Positions 54,199 through 61,911 of a stretch of DNA of 64,000 nt are shown here, piece after piece. Position 1 is the first letter of the stretch. Each line of letters opens with the position of its first letter. Under the pieces are notes generated by a model. That model saw only the letters and a list, made by a program, of their open reading frames with translations, made no database searches and had not been told where the DNA came from. The position numbers and the translations under genes were made by a program. Source of the stretch: Taibaiella sp041660405 (GTDB lineage Bacteria; Bacteroidota; Bacteroidia; Chitinophagales; Chitinophagaceae); assembly GCA_041660405.1 (NCBI GenBank), contig JBAZWL010000018.1:1-64000 (forward strand), written 5' to 3'.

Positions 54199-54770
54199 CA
54201 TGTATTTTTACTTTTTTGTGAGAAGTTGAGTTAGCAATCCAGGATGCGGCTTCTACCCTCTTTGCACGCTTTAAAGAATCCTGAGCTTGATCAGTTGTTG
54301 CACATAAGTTCTGTAATGATAATAACCTTTGCTCTTCCATCTTCTCCTTTTCTTCTTTCATCTGCGTATTTGTTCTATCATAATAAAGGCCAAAACCTCC
54401 GTGTCCGAGAATTATACTTGACAAACCGTGCAAAGGTCATTCGGCATTATTGAAAATGTTTAACCGAATCACGCTTTGATTCAGCCAAAATCGTAAAGGC
54501 ACTTTTTTGTGATTAATTGGTTGCGTTGTAAATGTACCTCCAATAGGCCGTGATTGAAGAGACTGTTTTCCCTGGAATTGTTGAACTCCTTGTTGTATTT
54601 TATCTTATTTAGCAAAGCATGTGGCTCCTTCACTATTATTTTTATTCTTCTATTCTATATTGTTGCATAAGGACCAGCAAACAAAATTCTGCATGATGTC
54701 TAAGAAAATTACTTAGCACAGCCGTCTAATAAAGTGAATCTTATTTCTTCCCTTAAATTTTATTGATTTT

Positions 54771-55215
54771 ATGAAACACTTGTTTTTTCTGCTGCTTCTT
54801 ATTATTCCTATGTGGACTGTTGCACAACCATTGTTTTTAGACGCGAGCTTTGGCAATAATGGGGCCGCCATCAGTCACACGGCAGGATGGAGTAAAGAAG
54901 CATATGACATGGTTCAGCAACCCGATGGTAAGCTCCTGGCCGCCGGTACAGAATATGAAAGGAATAGTGAGATGTATTTTCTGTCAATCATTGCCCGCTT
55001 TTTACCCGATGGCAGCGCGGACAATAGTTTTGGTACCAATGGCAGTGCACGTTTACTGACAGGGAGTAAAAACGCCGTAGAAGCTATAGCACTGCAGGCC
55101 GATGGTAAAATCGTTCTTGCCGGCAATGAATACATTGTCCAGGGCAACTCGCCTAATGTGCAGCTTCTTACCAAACCCTTTGTTGCTAGGCTTAATGCCA
55201 ATGGTACTTTGGATA
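54771..55215 (+). pseudogene. Delta-60-repeat secreted protein cut off by an IS end
   Basis: The signal peptide (HLFFLLLLIIPMWTVAQ) is followed by three delta-60/NHL-like repeats of the pattern LDASFGNNG, QPDGKLLAAG and RFLPDGSADNSFGTNG, then QADGKIVLAGN and RLNANGTLD. At 55214 the repeat is interrupted by an IS right end, which adds a few foreign codons (KCTQMHTF) and a stop. Intact relatives run for several hundred residues to a T9SS tail. The 148 native residues remaining cannot form a full propeller. The product should not be sorted by T9SS because the tail is gone. Confidence 0.75.
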
Positions 55216-55264
55216 AATGCACGCAAATGCATACATTTTAGCTCGGAATCCTCATGGAATGTGC
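55214..55264. repeat. IS right end without its element
   Basis: TAAATGCACGCAAATGCATA, then the arm GCTCGGAATCCTCATGGAATGTGC, equals the right end of copy 2 with a few changes. No transposase precedes it; it is joined directly to coding sequence of the delta-60 gene, so everything inward was deleted. Confidence 0.7.
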
Positions 55265-55297
55265 GTGGGAGAAGAATCCTACCAGTATTGATATCAG

Positions 55298-55359
55298 CTG
55301 TGCTTTTTATTTAAAGCTGGGGCTGCAATTGCAGCCCCAGCTTTAAATAAAAAGCACAG
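55298..55359. terminator. 62-bp perfect palindrome, probable bidirectional terminator
   Basis: Every base from 55298 to 55328 pairs with 55329 to 55359, giving 31 bp of uninterrupted self-complementarity (centre GCAATTGC, outer CTGTGCTTTTTATTTAAAGC). It ends just 4 bp before the stop codon of the minus-strand gene. The GCAGCCCCAGC core plus TTTAAATAAAAA tail fits a terminator in both directions. Confidence 0.75.
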
Positions 55360-55363
55360 AGCA

Positions 55364-58300
55364 TTAACGGGTAAGCGATAGCTTGCCTTGTTGTATTATA
55401 ATGCCATTCTCCTTCATCACAATCTGGTACACGCCTGCGCTGTATTCAGCCATTGGTAATACCAGTTCACCACGATCCGCGGTTACTGTATGAACCTTTA
55501 GTCTCCGGCCCATCATATCGTACACTTCGATAGACCTGTTGTGACCGCCAGGCACAAAGCCATATACCAGTTTGGTTGTTTCTCTGGCTGGGTTAGGTAA
55601 CAACATCATCAAGCTCTTAGGCTGAAGCCCAGGCTTTACCATCGATGCCAGAGCACTTTCGACCGGCTTTTCACAGCCTTCATTGTCGATGTACATTGGA
55701 TCGCTTACCACCGTGCAGTAACCATTGTACAGGCTCATACTGTAAGTATGACCGGGTGCAGGATAATAAAGAGGCATCAGCCCGCTGCCGACGGCCGAAA
55801 CAACACCATCCTGTAACCATTGCCATTCTTCGAAGGCAACGATGGGGCCTATCATATATGTCTCTCCTAACCTCTTGCAAAAGCAGCCTTTAGGGAAGAT
55901 CCATAGATAGCTTGCAGGGTCTTTGGGCACATTAATTGTGCCGGCGTCGCTTTTACAGCCATTGGTATCGGTATAAACTACCTGGTAATAACCGCCTTCG
56001 TAGGTATCTATAGACGGACCATATCCACCATTGCTCCAGTTATAAGTACCAACTGCTGGCCCGCCTGCGGTGAGGGTCACGTGATAAGGCTGGCAGGCAA
56101 TGTCCATGCTGGTTACCGGCTGTGCAGGCGTGCTGTTGACGGTCAGGGGAAATACCCCGCTCGTCCGGCTGCAACCATTCAGTATCACCGTTACTGTATA
56201 GCTATAAACACCCGGAGTGCTGAGATTCTGTTCGAGCCTCGGCTCTGTAGTGGGGATAAGCGCACCGGGCGCGCCCCACACATAAGTAGCGCCTGCAACC
56301 GAATCGGTCCTGAGCGTGAACGGTACATTAGCACATTGTCTGGTGCTACCACTGATCGACACTGCCGGCACCTGACTGATCTCTACAGTTACGGTATTGG
56401 TTTTGGCAACGCAACCATAAATACCGGTAGCTTTGATCCAGTAGCCGCCGGGTTCCGTAACATTATAGCTGGAAGTGGGCGCTGCAGCGCTGTGCACAGC
56501 GCTGTTTTCCCTGTACCAGATATAGGTGCCCGAGGGGTAGCCACCGGTTGCAGGTACATAAGCAAGATTTACAGGAGTGCCCTGGCATACCTGGTTAGGC
56601 GAGGCAGTAACCGTTCCGGTATAAGGGTTTGCGTTAGCAGTAATTAGTTGCGATTTGCTGCTGCTACAACCGTACCTGTCTGTTACGGTAAGCGTTACCG
56701 GGCTGTTGATATAAGGTGTGGCATACACTACACCACCTGTAGCGCCCTGGCTCTGGGCTGTACCGTAGTTCCACAGGTAGCTGAGATTATCGCCGGTACT
56801 GGTATTCCAGAAATTAAAGGCATTGCCTACGCAACCAACGGGATCATTAGCCAGGTCGAAATTGGCCACAGGAAATTCGGGTAGAGTGATGATAACGCTA
56901 GTGGTACAAGCCGGATGTACCATACCTGCATCCTGTATTACCATATAGTAGGTATTGGTAGTACCGCCGGGTACATTGACAGCGGCATTGAGACCACTAC
57001 CCAGGCTTACCCATGATGAATTGTAATAAGTCTGAGTAAGGGTAATCCCGGGATACAGGCTGGAGCGATCTGCCAGCGTAACTTTATAGTTTCCACCGGC
57101 CTGGTTACAGGCTATTTCATAACGCATATCAGCCATGTAAGGTACCAATACGGTAATAGCAGAATCTACGATACAGGTATCTCCAGCATTATTCCGGTAA
57201 AAAGCCAGGTAATCGAACTGGTAATTGCCAGCCTGGGTAAAGCTGGCATTCAGGTCCGTTGCTGTAGGTGCGCTTACCAGGGTAGTGCTTGCAGGATAGA
57301 TCCATTCGTAACTTATAACAGAACCGGCTACCACAGCATGGACATTTATATTACCGCAGGCATTGTTACCGGTAAGGGTAATTGCCGGTGATGCGCCAGG
57401 ACCGCAAGGCTCCATGGGACAGCCGTTCTTGATCTCCACAATATTGGATGTACTACTACAGCCATTACTGTTGCTGACCACAACAGAATAAAAACCCAGG
57501 TTGGAAGTGGTGATAACAGGGCTGTTGGACGCTGATGGTGACCAGGTATAAGTATTGGAGCCGCCTATACCGTTGGTGATTGTTGCCGTAAGTTGCTGCG
57601 TAAACGCACCACATTGGGGAATCGGGCCTTCCGGTGATATATAGGCTACAGGGGCTGGTTTCACATAGATAGTTGCCCCGGTCGCGGTTACCGTACCCAG
57701 GCATCCGTTAGGATCTTTGATCGTTACAACAGGATGGAAAGTTGCCTGGCTGCCGGAGCCGTTCGTATTATAGACGTGGCCATACAATGTTGCAAAGGCA
57801 GGACCATTAAATACTTCGGTGCCATTACCCCATTCCCAGGAAACAGAAGTGGCTGAGGTTACAGGATAATCAGATACAAGCTTTAACGTAATGGGCGAAC
57901 CGCTGCAGACTGTAGTATCGGACAGGCCGGATATCAGCTTTGCCACGATTGCCGGCACTCCGCGTACAAATACTTTGAACGAATCGGTACGGTAGGTATT
58001 ACACTTCTTTACTTTCACGTATAAGGTAGCCAAAGCTCCCTGGCCGGGAGGTACATTCCAAAGCACGGAAATAGTATTTCCCGGGCTTCCGCCCAATATA
58101 CCCCCACTAGGATCGATAACGCTGCCCAGATTGGCAGGAGAGATGCTCCAGTCATAAGCGTCACCTTCCGAATAATTCAGCGAATAATTCTGGATGGTAC
58201 TATGACAAGACGTATCCTCACCAGTGATCTGGAATGCCGGTATAGGATCGGTAACGATCTTGGTGATTTCAGATGATGCACACTGAGCCACATCGGTAGT

Positions 58301-60187
58301 GATACGCTTTACGGAAACGGTATAGTTCGGTGTTCCGGAAAAGGTAATAAATGACTCAATACCCGTAACCGCATTAACCGTTCCACTGGATACGCTCCAC
58401 TGGAAAGTAGTTCCGGAAATCAACGGTCCGGCAGTATATTTTACCGGGATACCTGAGCAAGAGCTGCCAGGTCCGCTGATCGTTACAGGTGCAGCAGGCA
58501 AGCCTTTAACAGTAATGTAGAAATCAGGAACGGGACAGAATGTATTACCCCATACAGTTAGCTTATATATGCCCGGCTGACTGAAAGTGGCCGTATAGGT
58601 GTTGCCGGTAATTGTAGTTCCGACAGCGTTACCATTGGCATCTTGCAAAGCCCAGGTACCAGAATAGCCGCCCAGGGTGTATGTGACGCTTTGCCCTTTG
58701 CAAACCACTTTGCTTCCTTCAATATTGGTTTTAGGATTTACGTTGATGACAAGCTCTTGCGCATCACCACCGCATTCCAGCAATGTATTATTATAATGGC
58801 AACCCAGAGTGATAGTGCCGGGACCAGTAGGCACCAGCACAATTTCATTACGCTGATCCGTTTGTGTCAGGTAGCCAGCGCCGCTTACGATAAACCAATT
58901 CATCTCGGTGGTAGGCCATTTAGGCAGACGATATACATATTCCTCGTCAACACAAATGTTGGTGAAACCTTGTATCTCTGCGGCATTTAACACTACCGGT
59001 ACAGGTTCCGCAACGATCATTTCACACTCTTTACAGGCTTTGTATATCACATAGCCAAAACCGGTAGAAGGATCAACATGATCCCAGATGATACTAACCG
59101 ATTGATCTGTTGCGTTCAGGATAGTACCACCCTCTGCGCTCCAGCTACTGGCATCACAAGGCTGATCTACAAAATAATCTACCGTTTCGTTTTCGCATGC
59201 TACACGCGGGCAGGTAATCACTGCAGGATGAGCTTCTTTTACCAGAACCCTAAGCGACATAGACGCACTACAGCCGCAGGAGTTGGTCACAATAAGAGTT
59301 ATTTCATATTCACCGGCCGCATCATACTGATGCGTAATCGGATCGTTATTGGCGCCAGGCGCCTGATTGCTTATATGACCATCGCCGAAATCCCAATGCC
59401 AGGAAACGATTGGAGATTCGGACGTCCCTTCAGAATGATCGTTCAGGACGAGTGTTGAGCCGGTACATACTGTTATTGGAGTGTTCGGATCAAACGGAGC
59501 ATCGAATTTTGCCGTAGGGCCACTGATAATTTTCACACAGAATGATTGGGTTGTATGGCAACCTGAAGTGGTTGTTTCTGTAACCGTAACGATACCATCG
59601 CCGGCAGCGCCCCAGTTTACAGCACAGGAATCACCGAAAGCAGTAAAGCTGGCAGCGCCTGTTACCACCCACGTATATAAACTGCCGGCATTGCCGCCAG
59701 CGTTATAACTTACAGTACTGTTTTCACATACCCATTGGCAATTGTCCGGTTTAAGGCGCTGGCGGTTTTCCTCTTTAGGATCTTCACCAAGGGGCTGGCA
59801 AGCCAGCTGTACATTGCTGGTAACCACCGGATCGGGAAGTGCGCCTACTACTATGGTTTTGGTAAAAACCTCGCCCGTATTAGCAGTGGCGGTAATTACG
59901 ATTGTGCCAGGTGTGTTCCACTGTATCGTTGCAGTGGTATTGGTTGTGGACAATATGGTGCCTGCAGTAGATGGTGTTATCGTCCAGGTAAAAATGGTGG
60001 GGGTGTTCAGCTCTATAAGTAAAGAATGAGCTACATAAGATTCTGTATTGCCCATACAAATAGGGCTAGGGCCTGTGATACCGATCCTCGGTGGCCGCTC
60101 CGTTTGTGCTGAACTTACTTCAATGCCTCCCAGCAGAATTAGAAGGCAACAGAAAAAAAATTGCCTGAATTGGTTAGATGTGTACAT
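55364..60187 (-). CDS. Large Ig/PKD-repeat T9SS type A surface protein
   Basis: A 1607-residue secreted protein. The signal peptide (FFFCCLLILLGGIEVSSAQ) is followed by some fifteen immunoglobulin-like and PKD modules with the recurring theme C.G..V.Y...........W.....G (for example the PKD motif WHWDFGDGHIS near residue 262). Cysteine-rich loops are frequent (CKECEMIV, CGCSAS). From about residue 1527 the sorting tail reads LLPNPARETTKLVYGFVPGG, YDMMGRRLKVH and AGVYQIVMKENG. Such chains act as stalks or adhesins on Bacteroidota cells. No catalytic motif is visible. It stands alone; its 3' end abuts the perfect palindrome. Confidence 0.85.
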   Translation of the reverse strand: MYTSNQFRQFFFCCLLILLGGIEVSSAQTERPPRIGITGPSPICMGNTESYVAHSLLIELNTPTIFTWTITPSTAGTILSTTNTTATIQWNTPGTIVITATANTGEVFTKTIVVGALPDPVVTSNVQLACQPLGEDPKEENRQRLKPDNCQWVCENSTVSYNAGGNAGSLYTWVVTGAASFTAFGDSCAVNWGAAGDGIVTVTETTTSGCHTTQSFCVKIISGPTAKFDAPFDPNTPITVCTGSTLVLNDHSEGTSESPIVSWHWDFGDGHISNQAPGANNDPITHQYDAAGEYEITLIVTNSCGCSASMSLRVLVKEAHPAVITCPRVACENETVDYFVDQPCDASSWSAEGGTILNATDQSVSIIWDHVDPSTGFGYVIYKACKECEMIVAEPVPVVLNAAEIQGFTNICVDEEYVYRLPKWPTTEMNWFIVSGAGYLTQTDQRNEIVLVPTGPGTITLGCHYNNTLLECGGDAQELVINVNPKTNIEGSKVVCKGQSVTYTLGGYSGTWALQDANGNAVGTTITGNTYTATFSQPGIYKLTVWGNTFCPVPDFYITVKGLPAAPVTISGPGSSCSGIPVKYTAGPLISGTTFQWSVSSGTVNAVTGIESFITFSGTPNYTVSVKRITTDVAQCASSEITKIVTDPIPAFQITGEDTSCHSTIQNYSLNYSEGDAYDWSISPANLGSVIDPSGGILGGSPGNTISVLWNVPPGQGALATLYVKVKKCNTYRTDSFKVFVRGVPAIVAKLISGLSDTTVCSGSPITLKLVSDYPVTSATSVSWEWGNGTEVFNGPAFATLYGHVYNTNGSGSQATFHPVVTIKDPNGCLGTVTATGATIYVKPAPVAYISPEGPIPQCGAFTQQLTATITNGIGGSNTYTWSPSASNSPVITTSNLGFYSVVVSNSNGCSSTSNIVEIKNGCPMEPCGPGASPAITLTGNNACGNINVHAVVAGSVISYEWIYPASTTLVSAPTATDLNASFTQAGNYQFDYLAFYRNNAGDTCIVDSAITVLVPYMADMRYEIACNQAGGNYKVTLADRSSLYPGITLTQTYYNSSWVSLGSGLNAAVNVPGGTTNTYYMVIQDAGMVHPACTTSVIITLPEFPVANFDLANDPVGCVGNAFNFWNTSTGDNLSYLWNYGTAQSQGATGGVVYATPYINSPVTLTVTDRYGCSSSKSQLITANANPYTGTVTASPNQVCQGTPVNLAYVPATGGYPSGTYIWYRENSAVHSAAAPTSSYNVTEPGGYWIKATGIYGCVAKTNTVTVEISQVPAVSISGSTRQCANVPFTLRTDSVAGATYVWGAPGALIPTTEPRLEQNLSTPGVYSYTVTVILNGCSRTSGVFPLTVNSTPAQPVTSMDIACQPYHVTLTAGGPAVGTYNWSNGGYGPSIDTYEGGYYQVVYTDTNGCKSDAGTINVPKDPASYLWIFPKGCFCKRLGETYMIGPIVAFEEWQWLQDGVVSAVGSGLMPLYYPAPGHTYSMSLYNGYCTVVSDPMYIDNEGCEKPVESALASMVKPGLQPKSLMMLLPNPARETTKLVYGFVPGGHNRSIEVYDMMGRRLKVHTVTADRGELVLPMAEYSAGVYQIVMKENGIIIQQGKLSLTR

Positions 60188-60480
60188 AATTATTTAATAA
60201 TGTTTGGTCTTACTTTTTAAAAAAAACGATGAATATAAGTCGGCAACCCGTTATCAGGGTGGCCGCGTACCACGATTTACACGGTCCTTTACCTGCAAGG
60301 CATTTAAACAAGGTGAGCCTTTGAGCTTGCTAAGATCAGGTGTGCTGTCCGGCATTTTTTCATTCGCTTTAATTTGTAAAAGTGTAGTTTAGGATCGGAT
60401 GCAGGAACTTGTTTTTCAGGAACCGGCCTTTTTTACTCACCATCTCTGTTGTATATTATTTTATACTATTTAGAAAAAAG

Positions 60481-60690
60481 ATGCTTGGTACCTTTTTGCT
60501 TTTATTTTTTCTTTTTTCGGGACATACAACCGCCATCGATTTAAACATGCAAAGGGCTTATCGATACGGACAGTTTTATATGGATTGAATCAACTTGAGC
60601 CGCCTAAATGGCCTTATCTGATGGGATTACAGAATGGTCGCGAGATAACTTTGTACAGGCAAGGATCAAAGGTGTTTGTTTATGGTAGAT
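60481..60690 (+). pseudogene. Possible relic of a small secreted protein
   Basis: ATG 60481 opens MLGTFLLLFFLFSGHTTAID, a signal-peptide-like start, and stops at FYMD. In another frame the sequence continues PPKWPYLMGLQNGREITLYR to a TAG at 60688-60690. Together they suggest a short secreted protein broken by a frameshift. No family is recognised, and chance cannot be excluded. Confidence 0.2.
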
Positions 60691-60693
60691 AGG

Positions 60694-60962
60694 GGCCAGA
60701 CCGATAAGCATCATTTCAAATCACACATAACCTCGGGTAAAAAACAAAGGCTAACCGAAAACCAGGACCTTCCCTGTAAAATGGTTTGCAAGACCTGGAG
60801 TAGCACTGTATCTAAAGTTCTTCTACATAGTTGCCTTTCACATTAAAACTGCGAAGAACAACTATATCCAAAGGGTTTATATGATCAAAATTTACCGCTT
60901 ATCGTTACCCTAAAATGCACGCAAATGCGTACATTTTAGCTCGGAATCTTCATCGAATGTGC
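60694..60962 (+). mobile_element. 3' fragment and right end of the resident IS
   Basis: It starts within the transposase near GARPDKHHFKSYI and continues through RLTENQDLPCKMVCKT, the conserved tail and the right-end hairpin (TAAAATGCACGC-AAAT-GCGTACATTTTA, one mismatch) to TCATCGAATGTGC. The first three quarters of the element are missing. Orientation is the same as in copies 1 and 2. Confidence 0.75.
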
Positions 60963-61141
60963 AGCGGGCCGCGTAGCTATTAGCGATGTAATAATCTATA
61001 AGTGCTAGAGTAACGCCTGCTGTTCCCTAATTTTTAATCTGCATTTTATAGTGTGGGTTCTTGTATGGTGCAAATGGCGAGTCTACTAGCATTAAGTTCC
61101 TGTTGCCCTGGAATTGGCGTTTCCATCACGAGTTAAAAATT

Positions 61142-61903
61142 TTAAAGAATTAAATGGTGCCCGAGTTGTTCCAGTAAGCTGCGATACCTTATAGATACCG
61201 GTACTATTGCTCCGCTGAAGAGCTCCAGTTCCTGGGTACTTTTCCGAAATGATCGCACCTGATCCCGGTTAATCACATAGGATTTATGTACCCTTATAAA
61301 TTTCGGGTAAGCCATCAATGCATCTTCAAAGTATTTTAGATTTTTGGACCGGATAAAATGCCGCTTATCTTTCAGATGAAAAATTGTATAGCTACCGTTA
61401 CTTTCAAGAAAAGCGATATCATCAATAGACACAAATTCTGTTTTGTTCATATCCGACAGGGCTATCCTGGGCACTACAGGCAGTAAGGCTTGTTGCAAAG
61501 TATTGGCGAGCTGTTGCATACCTGTGGCATTGTTCATTTCTTTTCTTTTCCTGATCCTGTCCATGGTCTCTTGCAATACATTATGATTGACCGGCTTCAA
61601 CAGGTAATGTGCTGCGCCATAATCAAATGCTTTTAAAGCATGCGTCTCATACGCCGTCACAAAAACGATATCGAAGTCATAAGGTTTCAACTGGTCCAGC
61701 AGATCAAAACCCGTATTGTTATTGCCCAGGTTAATGTCCAGAAAAAGGATATCAATATGCTGTTTCGGTATAGCCGCTACAGCCTCTGTAATATCTCCCA
61801 CCATACCTTTTACGGCAACTCCCGGACAAAATTCCAGAAGCAATGCCTGTAAAATATTACGGGTCTTCGGCTCGTCGTCAACAATAAATGCATTCAGTAT
61901 CAT
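61142..61903 (-). CDS. LytTR-family response regulator
   Basis: A 253-residue regulator. The receiver domain has VDDEPKTR, phospho-acceptor Asp56 (DILFLDINLG), and Lys in AHYLLKPVN. The LytTR DNA-binding domain (about 145-250) has FVSIDDIAFLESNGSYT, RSKNLKYFEDAL and FIRVHKSYVINRDQVRSF. It starts 8 bp after the end of the kinase gene, so the pair is one operon. LytTR regulators in Bacteroidota often control surface polysaccharide or adhesin genes; the 1607-residue T9SS protein nearby is one candidate, by position only. Confidence 0.9.
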   Translation of the reverse strand: MILNAFIVDDEPKTRNILQALLLEFCPGVAVKGMVGDITEAVAAIPKQHIDILFLDINLGNNNTGFDLLDQLKPYDFDIVFVTAYETHALKAFDYGAAHYLLKPVNHNVLQETMDRIRKRKEMNNATGMQQLANTLQQALLPVVPRIALSDMNKTEFVSIDDIAFLESNGSYTIFHLKDKRHFIRSKNLKYFEDALMAYPKFIRVHKSYVINRDQVRSFRKSTQELELFSGAIVPVSIRYRSLLEQLGHHLIL

Positions 61904-61911
61904 AGCTATGT

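Larger units (their letters stand above)
53584..54770. other. Gene-poor region with hairpins, relics and an assembly gap
   Basis: It holds a terminator-like hairpin (53598-53628), a decayed IS left end (53648-53702), ten Ns, a second hairpin (53957-53978) and the third GKFFETLL relic (54022-54198). A minus-strand frame of 81 codons at 54188-54433 is charged and repetitive; I do not consider it supported. Nothing else is recognisable up to 54770. Confidence 0.5.
60188..61141. other. Intergenic region with gene relic and IS remnant
   Basis: 60188-60470 shows nothing I can identify. A possible small relic (60481-60690) and the 3' part of an IS copy (60694-60962) follow. 60963-61141, downstream of the LytTR regulator, also lacks features. 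Confidence 0.5.

Noticed and set aside
54188..54433. Minus-strand 81-codon frame with a charged helix
   Set aside because: It overlaps the end of the GKFFETLL relic and has no start-region signal, domain or conserved context. It may be part of an old gene but cannot be supported.
56081..56647. 188-codon plus-strand open frame inside the 1607-residue gene
   Set aside because: It is the complement of Ig-like repeats; composition is Arg/Cys-rich with no motif. The T9SS protein on the other strand explains the sequence.
61112..61131. Short match 'ccctggaattg' shared with 54570
   Set aside because: Eleven bases with no extension on either side is within chance expectation for this window.
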